From Camelus bactrianus (lineage: Eukaryota; Chordata; Mammalia; Artiodactyla; Camelidae): a DNA stretch of 64,000 nucleotides. Position 1 is the first letter of the stretch. Each line of letters starts with the position of its first letter. Made by a program: the position numbers and the translations under genes. Location: the NCBI RefSeq assembly GCF_048773025.1, contig NC_133558.1, positions 17,156,501 to 17,220,500 on the forward strand. The letters run 5' to 3'. The notes below the pieces were generated by a model. It did no database searches. It was not told the DNA's origin and saw nothing but the letters and a program-made list of their open reading frames with translations. Shown here one piece after another: positions 47,167 to 59,100 of this stretch.

Positions 47167-50100
47167 GTAAAACCATGTACTGGGGTGTGGATAAAACTGG
47201 GATCTATGTCACCTCATCTTCCCTTTGGTAATATATAGCATCTTCTTGCTACAACTAATTGCCAAGAATTCTATATAGCTGTAAAGCATTTTTACTGAGA
47301 ATTACTTCATTTCATGCAAGAAACCTTGAAGGACAGGTAGGTATCAAGATATTATTTATAGATAAAGAAAAAATTCAGAGTGGACGCTAAGTAGACAATA
47401 CAGAAGCCAACCTTGGCTTTTCTGATTCTAAATAAGCATTCCATTAGATCTTTCTGCTCATATTAGATCCAGACCTGCCTCAGGGAGAAAGGCTTTTTCT
47501 TTATACCATATCATAGAAGTCAATTTTCCTCCTCCCTCTCAGGTATATTACGATGTAGTGCTTTTCTATAATATGTCATAAGGGAAACTGCTGAACACCT
47601 TATTTTACCCTAAACTCTTAATGACTTATAACTATGTATATTAATTCTCTTAAGGATGTAGGCTTTTCATAAGACAATGCCTTTAAAAAGTAAAACACTA
47701 ACCAAGATGGAATGTTTTGCAAGACTCAACATTTTAGCCAGTATGTCTGCTGGGAAGTGAACATGTCTTAAGGAAAAGAGGATTCTCCTAATCTTACCCA
47801 TCAAAGAGGAAATCCGGAGACATGCATTCAAACATTCCCCCTACAATTAACTACCATTTGATATGGAATGAATACTGCTCCATTGCCTCAGCTTCCCCTT
47901 CTGTAAAGTGGAAGAGTTTGTATCTCTAAAGATCTCATCCATTTCTAAATATTTAGGAGTCCACTGGACTATACACTATTAGCCAAATCCTCCTATCTTC
48001 TCTTTTTCTCTTAAAATCAGTAATACAGAGAACTTACATATAAAAATTTTCCATGGCACAATATAGCATATTGGGTAAGAGTACAGATTAGATGCCAGAC
48101 TGCCTGTGTTTGCAGTCCTGATTTTGCATTTTATGAGCTGTGTGACCTTAGGCAAATTACTTAAACTTTCTGTGACTCAGTTTCCTTATTTGCAAAAGTG
48201 AGATGATAATAAGTGCATATACCTCACAGGATTTCCACGAGGATTAAATTAGTTATAATATGTAAACCATTTAGAACAATGCCTGGCACATAGTAAGCAC
48301 TGTATAAACTTTAGCTCTCATTATTCTCTCTCACACAGTGTCCCCTCCTCCACCCACTTTTTGGCAGTCATTGGAACTCTCCATGATAATTTGTCAAGAG
48401 TGGGGCTCATATGGTCTTTCCAGTTTTTTCCACAGTCTTCTAGGGCACCCCACCCCACCATGCTGCTTAGTCCTCTGGTGACTACCCCTTAACCCCAGCC
48501 TGTTATTACATGTGGCATTATGCTAATAATATTAATCCTTTTTTGGCTATGTCTCCTCCCGCCTGATAAGGCAGGACCTCAACTACTCCTCAAAGTCCCA
48601 CCTGGTTATTTTGTTGGATCTCCAAGTACTTTTCATAAGTGCTTATGAATAAACTTTGCTGGCTGTCCAACATCAGTTTTCCCCTCACCTCTCTTTCTCT
48701 GGTCCATACTCACTGAGCACTGCTGGGTCCTCTGTATCACACCCTCAGGACACTGCTGGGGCTTTCTCTCCATACTGGTACCCCTAAAGGCTACTGATAT
48801 CTTTGCTGGTCATGGCTGTGCATCTAAGACACTCACTGAATCAAATCCAGGAGTTCCATGGCATGTGAGGAAATGCCCCCTCCCCCATTATATGTCACAT
48901 CTGGCCATGTGGCCACATAATACAGTTGCTTATGCTCTTATACCTCTAGAGAAGCTGGGTGAAAAAAGCTGGACCTTCAGGTTCTGTTGGAAGATTCTTC
49001 TGTCTGTCAATCCCTGGAACTTACCAAGGGTATTGCTACACAACAGGGAGCAGTGCTGGCCACTTCAAGCGTTTGATCCCTTGCAGGAGCCAGGAAATGG
49101 GGCACCTACATGCCTTGAGGACAGCGATCACTTATTATACCTCTGGGATCTCTCTCCAGGGATATTCAGTCAGTCCTGCCAGCTGTTGTCAAACTAATGT
49201 ATCTAGACTCAACCCCAGGGGTAACCCCAGAGTTCCCCTGGATTACTGGCAAATTCTGTGCAAGCCTAGATTACAGTATCAAGATGAAGTTTAAATACTT
49301 CTATAGTCTAACCTAGCCTACCTTTCAAGTCTCATCTCCTCCCAGTCTCTGAACATTTTAATCTGCCATGTTCCTTGGTTGTATATGGTACTGAAAGCCA
49401 CCCCAGCTGCCCAAGACAGTCACTTGGGGATCATTTCCAACAACTTCTGTCTCTTACTATCAATATCCAATCAGTTGCAGCTTCCAGCCAATGCTCTGTC
49501 TAAATCCACTTCATTCCATTCTGGCTTTCATCAGCTCATCCCAGGACCCTGCCTGGAGAACTCTGCTTAATGCCTACTCTGACCAATTCCAATTCCACAC
49601 ATTCTTTAAGTCTCTGCTTGAGTAACGGTTCAGAGTGAGTTATTGGGCCCCTCACCTCGTAGGGGTACAGGTGTCCACCACATACCTACTGAATAACATT
49701 TGCTCTCTCGATATTGCTGCCTCACAGACAGACTGCAATCTCTTCCCACTTCCAGATTTAGGGAGGGTGGGAGAAAAGCATACCAATTTTAAGACTTTCT
49801 GTACCCTCTTGTTTCAGGCTTCTGTTCAGTCCGTCATGGGCTAGCCTTTATCATGCATTTCTGTAATTTTTCGATTTTAACCCAACAAATGAACATGAGC
49901 ATTGCCATCCCAGCTATGGTGAACAACACAGCCCTGCCCAGCTTACCCAATGCCTCCACAGAAAAGCCACCCACTGAATCCCAGGATAACTGGAATGAAA
50001 CTCTGAAGGAATTCAAGGTTGTGGTAAGTTTAAAGAGATTCTGGATACTTTCTTTGACTCAAATATTTTGAACTAAAGAATTATTTATTGAGCATTGGCT

Positions 50101-53100
50101 ATATTCAAGGAATTATATTACACAAGAACATAATTTGTATCTGAAGTTTTATCGTGACTAAGTGCCTGTAAGTGTAACTAGGGACTAAATTAGAATGAAG
50201 GAAACAGATTTTTACCATTTAGTGAACACAAATTCTTCCCTTACTATGATGAAAATCATCACAAAATAAGTTTTACATATTTACGTCTACTTTCCCTTTC
50301 TTCCTTCACATATTTTTAAATTATCTTGTCTATGATGCTTTCTTCTCTACAGGCTTTCTTTTTTTATAAGCTCTCATATTTTAATTGGTCAGTTAATTGT
50401 GTAACTGAGGAACCTGTGGGAGGGGAAAGAGAATGTTGGGTATATGCTTAGGTTTTCTTGATAAAATTGGTAGATTGGAGGGCTTGGAGAGGGGTAAGAG
50501 GAAAGAGAACTGCCAATTATTTTCTTGCCTCTCAAGTACTCACAACAAAAACTGTCAACTCTCTAGCCAGAGATAAAAAGTGATATTCTCTTTGTCATCT
50601 AGGCTGCTATGTATGACTGGAGTCCTGAAATCCAGGGAATCATCCTCAGCTCACTCAACTTTGGCTCATTCTTGGCTCCAATCCCTAGTGTCTTTCTGGT
50701 TGAACTATTTGGAGCTAAGTACTTGACTGGTGCTGGCATATTTATTTCCTCAGTCCTGAACCTCTTCATTCCACTAGCAGCTGATACTGGAGTGACTTTG
50801 CTCATTGTCCTACGGGTCATCCAAGGCCTCGTTCAGGTACCAAGATGTTTTCTAAGTATGACTAGAACATAGATTCCAAAATGACCTCAGGTAGCCAAGA
50901 ATCAACTGTTTTTCCAGGTTTTGGCATTAACATGTCAGTATTCAATCTGGGCCAGATGGGCTCCTCCAATGGAAAGGAGTCAACTCACCACCATTGCTCA
51001 ATCAGGTAATTGATATCCTAATTTTCACCTTATGTGACCTGTCCAAGAGTACTCTGCAATGGCTTATCAACAGAAACCAAAACCTTATATCCTAACTGCT
51101 CTGTCTTCTTGCTCTAAGACAATATCCTACACTATCTTTCTTGAGCCTAAGCAAATGTTTTCTGGGCACCAAACATTCCTGCAAATGCTTTTAATTTCAT
51201 TTTAGTCTCAGAACAATCTTACAATTCACTTACATATAACTATTTCCATTTCACCCATAAACGAATTTGAAACACAAATAGACTAATAACTTGTCCAAAA
51301 TCACACAGCTACTAAGTAAAGGACCAGAATTTGAACTTTGTAGTCTGGGTTGCAACTCAGCTTTATGATGAAATCTATCTGTAAGAAGCATACGGAGTCC
51401 CAAGTCTGACTTTCTCACCCAGAACATCTTCTGTTTAGGGTCAGTGCTGGGCTGCTTCATCATCTTCCTTGCTGGTGGTCACATCTGCCAGACCATAGGA
51501 TGGCCTTATGTCTTCTATATCTTCGGTGAGTTTGTGCTTTTCAAATCTCAGAATCTTGTTTTATGACAGAGACTGCTGGGCATGATTTCTGTGATGCAAG
51601 TCATCTATGGTTAACCAAATCCTAATAGATATAGATATTTATGTAGCTAAAGTTGATAATGTTCAGAGTTTATCATGTGAAACTTGCAAATGACATTTGA
51701 GTTTTAACATCCTGATTGCCTAAATAGAATAACCTGATGTCATTAAAGGCATCATAACAATCTTTCCTGCTTCTATATTAAATCCACAAAGGGGCTCAGA
51801 AGAATTTCTTTCATAAGATGTTGAAAATGTAATCTTGGTGGGGTTATATTTTTAGTTATGCTATTTATTTAATACATTCTTTTAAATTTCTCCCATTATT
51901 ACTACAACCAGAAAATTGTGGAAATGTGACCTAATCATAGGCAAAATACCGATTGGAGGAGGGAATTAAACAGTAGAGGATGCAATTCAGAGCAGACCAA
52001 TGTGAGGCTCAGGCATGGACGTAATATACAGAGGGATGCGGTGGAAAGGTTCCCAAGATATATGGAATGTTCCAGAGGCAAAATTCTACTACTTCACAAT
52101 TTTGCCTTTAAGCAGCCCTGGGTGGGATCTTCCCAGATGCTGTCAGCTAATGCTTGTGTTTGTTTGATTTCTGAAACATTTCCTGGAATCCCATCTACAA
52201 ACTGCCTAATTCCAGTGGGACCAGTAAATCCTGGTGTTTTTCATTAGAGGATAATATTCTTAGATCCAAGGTTCCTATAACATCAGGCCAATGCATTTGC
52301 TAGACAAAAATGTATAAAGATTGATTACTATAGCAGATCAACCTTTAAAGGCTCTGTCATGGAAACCTTAAAAGGGCAGGTCACAAAATTTTCAAGTAAT
52401 GAGAGAGGCTTACTGTATTCCTGGTTTTGAGAAACAGTAAGCAGTATATACAAAATTAGAACTCATTAAACATTTGTTGAATCAATGTTAACATCCTCCG
52501 TCCTCAGTGTACAACAGTGCTCCTTTTCATATCTCTTACCCCCTTTTTGATTTTAAGTTCCTTGATGACAAAATTGTGTCTTTGGATTCTCATATTCTCA
52601 AAATCTAGCAGAATGCCTTGTGTATGGTGGCTGCTCTATATTTGTGAAGGGATGTATAAGTGACAAGCTAGCAAGTGAAGAGAACTTTCAAGACTTTCTT
52701 AAGAGTTTAAAAAGGGAATTTTTATATGAATCATATTTCCACTTAATACTAATAATGTTGAGTTGTCCACTACTGTAATCACGTATATATTAGAGAAAAT
52801 ATATTTGCTGAGGATTAATTTCATTCCATGTTTAAAAACTGAGTAATCAGCTGCACATATGTATTGCTGCTAATTCTTAAGTATTAGAGATGGATAAGAA
52901 AAAGTTTAATGATGACAGGAACTTTGCAGAAGCATGACCAACATGAAGGATGCTGGCTGATATCTCGACAGTGAGAGCATTTTCAAGCACATGGGTCAAA
53001 CACACTAATAACTTGAACTTAAGACACAGCCTTAACAATGGTACATTTTAAAACCTCCCCAAACTCAGTGATTTAAAACAATAACCACTTAGTCTCTTCG

Positions 53101-56100
53101 TTTTGGGGGACAGCTGCCTTGGACAACGGGTGAGCTAGAACATGTTCTTCCTATATCGATGGCTAAGAATTGAGAGGACAAGGGGAAAAACACAGTGCTT
53201 CTTAAGGCCTAGGCTCTGAACTCCTCCATGTCACTGGCAAAAGTAAGTTTCATGGCCGAAGCCAAAGTCAATGGCAAGGAAGTACCCTCCACCTATGATA
53301 GATCTATGAAGGGATAGATGCAGGGAGGAGTGGAGTATTGGGGCCATTCTATCAACCACAGGAAACATCTCAGGGCAGAGTCAAAGTGGTAGAACTCCAA
53401 TCCTGTGCTAAGTAGATCTTTTCCTAGGTGGAACTGGCTGCGCCTGTTCTTTTCTCTGGATTCTTCTCATTTATGACGACCCCGTGAATCATCCGTTTAT
53501 CAGCACTAGTGAGAAGGAATACATCATCTTTTCACTGGCTCAAGAGGTACACTGGGGAACTCCTCTGCCATTTCCCTATGTCTGTCTGGATGCCTCAGAG
53601 GTGAAAAGTGCAGTAAAGAAAGCTCTTGTCTTCAGATGGAGGCGATATTGATATGTGCTTTCTTCCAGGATTCTCCACCAGGCTGGTCTCTTCCTATTAA
53701 GGATATGCTCAAATCCCTACCACTTTGGAGCATTCTCATCTTTCATTTCACTGATTACTGGCACTTTTTTCTCATAACAATGTACACACCAATATACATC
53801 AACTCTGTACTTCAAGCTAACATCAGAGATGTAAGTATAGAGAAAACTCATTCTGTTCTCCTGTTGCTTCATATATAACCCTTTCTCTCTCCTATGGTCA
53901 CCAGGGATTAGGCCCAGCATCTTTATGTAGGAAACACAACCTGATTTACTTGAGTTCTGATTCACCTCAATGTATCCTACTGCTTATTGGGGCAGAGTGG
54001 TATGGCTTTAGGTCAACTTGACATTCATAAAATGTCATATGTTTTAAGGGACCTATGAGAACATCTTATGGTTTACTCATCTATAAAATAAACAGCTTGG
54101 ACCAAGTGACAGTGAGATCCTTTATGCTGTTCGGATTATACACAACAAGGGATGGTCTCCTTTCCTTGCATTTTTTTTAATAGCATTTTAATTTAGGAGT
54201 TGAATTGATAATAACAGGAATCAACACTTTACAAACTATATAAAAAGGTAAAGAGTGAAAAATCTTACTCTCATTCCTGTCCTTAATCCGCTGTTTTCTC
54301 AGTCCATTCCACAGATAAATTTTTTCATTAATTTCTTATTATTCTTCCATTGTTTCTTTATGATAATGCAAGCATACATGAACGTATATTCTTATTTTGC
54401 CAACTTTTTTTTACACAAAACATTATATACTGTATATGTTGGTATTTTTTATATGCTGTACAATAGGGATCTTTTCCTATCAGTACGTGAGAAACTTGTT
54501 AAGCAACACTTGGGTTGTTTCCAATCATTCAGCAGTGCTGCAGTGAGAACCTTGTTCATTTGTCATACATTTGCACAACTATTTCTGTAAATTTCTATAC
54601 ATCTGAGTCAGGGGTAAAAGCAATATATAAATTTATATATATATTTATTGAAGTATAATTAATGTACAATATTACATTAGTTTCAGGGGTACAACATAGT
54701 GATTCAGTATTTTTAAAGTTATCGTAAAATATTGGTTATATTCCTTGTGTTGTACAATATATACTTGTAGCTTATTTGTTTTATACATAGTGCCTCTTAA
54801 TTTTCTGCCCCTATCTTGCCCCCTCTTTTTCCTCTCCCCACTGGTTACTGCTACTTTGTTCTCTATATCTGTGTATGTGTTTCTGTTTTGTTATATTCAT
54901 TCATTTTACATTTTAGATTTCACATATATGTGATAACATACATTATCTTTCTCTGACTGACTTATTTCACTAAGCATAATACCCTCTAGGTCCATCTATA
55001 TTGTTGCAAATGGAAAAATTTCATTCTTTTTTGTGGCTGAGATTAATATTCCACTGTAAATATATATACAACTTCTATATCCATTCATCTGCTGATGGAC
55101 ACAGGTTGCTTCCATATCTTGGTTACTGTGAATAATGAAGCTATAAACATTGGGGTGAATGTATCTTTTCCAATTAGTGTTTTCATTTGCTTCGGATATA
55201 CTGTCGAATTTGGTTTGCTAACATTTTGGTGAGAATATATGCTTCTGTGTTCATCAGAGATATTGGCCTATAATTTTCTTTTTTTTGTAGTGCCTTTGTC
55301 TAGTGTTGGTATCAGGGTAATAGTGAATGAAACTGAGATGCTACCTCCTCTTCAATTTTCTTGGAATAGTTTGAGAAAGATAGGTATTAGCCCCTCGTTA
55401 TATGTTTGGTAGAATTCTCCTGTGAAGCTTTTCGGTCCTAGACTTTTGTTACTGGGAGTTTATTTATTTATTTTTTATTACAAATTCAATTTAGCTACCA
55501 GTGATTGGTCTGTTCTGATTGTCTATTCCTGGTTAAATCCATGTATGTTTCTAAAATGTGTCTATTTCTTCTAGGTTGTCCAATTTATTGGCATATAACT
55601 GTTCACAATATTCTCATATGATTTTTTTTTGTATCTCTGAGGTATTGGGTGTTATTTTTCCTCTTTCATTTCTTATTTTGTTTATTTGGGTCCTCTCTCT
55701 TTTCTTCTTACTGAGCTTAGCTAAATGTTTGTCAATTATGTTTATCCTTTCTTGATTTCATTGATCTTTTATATTGTTTTTCTATTTTATTTTTGGTCTC
55801 TTTTATTTCCTTTCTGATCTTTAGTATTTCCTTCCTTCTGCTGACTCTGGGCTTTGTTCTTTTTCTAATTCCTTTAGGTAGCAGGTTAGGTATTTTATTT
55901 GAGCTTTTTCTTGTTTCTTGAGGAAGGCCTGTATTGCTATAAACTTTGTTCTTTGAACTGCTTTTGCTGCATCCCATAGATTTTGGAGTGCTGTGTTTCC
56001 AGTTGCATTTGTCTCAAGGTATTTTCTGATTTCCTCTTTGATTTCTTCATTAACCTATTGGTTTTTTTGTTTTTTTTTTAGTAGCATGTTCTTTAGTGTC

Positions 56101-59100
56101 CACATGTTTGTGTTTTTCCTATTTTTCTTCCTGTAATTGATTTCTAGTTTCATACCACTGTGGTCAGAAAAAAATGCTTGATATAATTTCTATCCTCTTA
56201 AGTTTGTTAAAACTTGCTTTGTAGCCTGGCATGTGATTCATCCTGGAGAACATTTTATGTGCACTTGAAAAGAATGTGTATTCTGCTGCTTTTGGATGGA
56301 ATGTCCTGTAAGTTCAACTGGTCTATTGTGTCATTTAAGACCATTGTTTCCTTCTTGATTTTCTGTCTGAATGATCTGCCCATTGATGTAAGGGAAGTGT
56401 TAAAGTCCCCTATTATTATTGTACTAGTGTCAATTTCTCTCTTTATGTCTTAATATTTGCTTAATATATTTAGGTCCTCTTATATTAGGTGCGTGTGTGT
56501 TAAAGAGTGTTATATCTTTTTGTATTGATCCTTTATCATTATATAATGCCCTTCTTTGTCTTTTATTATAGACTTTGTTTTAAAGTCTGTTTTGTTTCAT
56601 ATGAGTATTGCTACCTCTGCTTTTTTGTCATTTCCATTTGTAAGAAATATCTTCCTATCCTTTCAATCTGTATACATCTTTAGCTCTGAAGTGATTCTTT
56701 GTAAGCAGCATATAGATAGGGCTTGTTTTTTATTCTAGTTAGCCACTCTGTGCCTTTTGATTGGAGCATTCAGTCCATTGACATTTAAAGTGAGTACTGA
56801 TAGGTATGTACTTACTGCCTTTTTGTTACTTTTTTTTACTGGTTGTTTTTAATAGTTCTTCTCTGTTCTTTTTCTTTTAGTTTATTCCCTTGTGATTTGA
56901 TGAATTTTTTTTTTTTTACTGATATGCTTGTGTTACTTTCTCTCTTGTTTTTTTTTTTTTGTTGTTGTTTGTTTGTTTCTATTGTAGGTTTCTGATTTGT
57001 GATACCATGAGGTTAGTGTATGTTTACCTACATCTACTTGTTTTAAACTGGTAGTCATTTAACTGAAACGTGTTCTAAAATATCCACATTTTTACTCCCC
57101 TCCTCTGTATTTTGTGTTTTTGATGTCATATTTTACATCTTCATGTTTATCCCTTTACTGTTTATTTACAGTTGATTTTACAATTTGTGGTTTTTTAATC
57201 TTCATGCTAGCCTATGTAAGTGAATGATCCACAGGCTTTACTATCTATTTTCCTTTACTAGTGGGATTTCCTTTCCCATAGAGTCTTTCTTCTTGTTGTA
57301 GCTTTTTCTTTTCCACTGTGAGAAGATTCTTTAAAATTTTTAGGGTGTAGATTTAGTATTGATTAACTTTTTAGTTTTTCGCTTGTCTGAGAAGTTCTTT
57401 ATCTCTCCTTCAATTCTAAATGATAATCTTGCTGAGTAGAGCATCCTAGGTTGCAGGTTTTCCTCTTTCAGCACTCTAAATATATCATGCCACTCCCTGC
57501 TGGTCTGCAGTTTCCACAGAATAATCAGCTGATAGTCTTAGGGAGGTTCCCTTATATGTGACTGTTTTTCTCTTGCAGCCTTTATAATGCTCTTTATCTT
57601 TAACTTTCACTGTTTTAATTGTGATATGTCTTTGTGTGAGTCTGGGTTCATCTTGTTTGGGACCCTCTGTGCTTCCTGTACCTGGATATCTGTCTCCTTC
57701 TTCGTATTTGGCAACTTTTTTAGCCATAGTTTTATCAAATACATTTTTGACCCTTTTATCTCTCTCTCTTTTCCTTTTGGGACTCCTATGGTGGGAATCA
57801 TGGTTTGCTTAATGTTATCCTAGAGATCTCTTAAACTCTTCTCATTTAAAAAATTTGTTTTTCTTTTTGCAGCTCTGATTGAATGATTTCCATTATTCTC
57901 TCTTCCAGATTACATATGCATTCTTCTGTATCACTTAGCCTGCTATTCCTTTCAATGTGTTTTTCATTTCAGTTATTGTATTCCTCAGTTCTGGCTGGTT
58001 CTTTTTAATATTTTCTACTTCCTTGTTAAAATTCTGTGTTCATCTATTCATTTCTTTAATTCAGTTAGCATTCTTATTAATACTTTGAACTCTTATCTGG
58101 TACATTATTTCTCTTTCATTAGTTGTTTTTTTCAGGGGTTTTCTCTTGTTCTTTCATTTGAATTAAATTCCTCTGTCTCCTCATTTTGCTTAACTGTCTC
58201 TGTCTCTATGAAATTAGGTGAAACAGTTACCTATCCTGATCTTGGAGGGGCATCCTTTTGTGGAAGCATACCTATAGAGTCTGCATGGGTCCAGGATCTT
58301 TGGTAGGAGAGCTGGATCTGGTGTGAGGACGAGTTACTCTTCCCCCAGGGTGTGCTGACAGCTATCACTGGGGTAGGAGGTAGGGCTGGAGGCAGAAGGG
58401 TCAGAGCAAGAGCCAGTTGTGAACCAGGGCTTCTCTTTGGTTTGGTGGCCAACACCACACTATTCAGGTAAAGTGGGTCCCAAATTGCTGTCTTTTATTA
58501 TTCTTTTGCTGTAAACTGTCCATTCGTATCCTATTTTTCTGATGGGTTTTGTTCTTTTCAATATCAATTTCCACATGATCTTTATATATGAAGACAGTAT
58601 TAGTCTGTTTTTTTTCCACCTGAACTATAGGCATATTTTTCCTCAGGCACTAAAATTATATTGGCTCATTCCAGTAACTGGAATTTATATTAAAGGTGAT
58701 GTGTATAAAAGAAACGCTATAGATGTAGACAATCAATCCAGGGATCAATCTGTGTCATGGTGGGGTTAGTGAGGCATGTACCTCACCTCAATTCTCATTC
58801 TCAGAGTGGGATCCTGTCAGCACTGCCCTTTGCTTCTGCCTCTATCTTCATTGTCCTTGAAGGTCTATTGGCAGACTTTCTCCTCTCCAGAAAGATCCTC
58901 AAACTCATTACCATCAGGAAACTCTTCACCACCATAGGTAAGAACCAAGGTGGATACAGGGGTGGATATGGGATGCACAGGGCAGCTTCCTATTCACTCT
59001 GTGTTTGTCCTCCTGCCCCAGGGGTTCTCTTTCCAGCTGCACTCTCTGTGTCCCTTTTTTGGGTCAGATCCAGCTTCAGCACCACTATGGTATTCTTGAT

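Noticed and set aside
48865-49294. 110- and 111-codon frames in SLC17A4 intron
   Set aside because: Two different frames of the same intronic stretch; not in the SLC17 protein and possibly repeat-derived.
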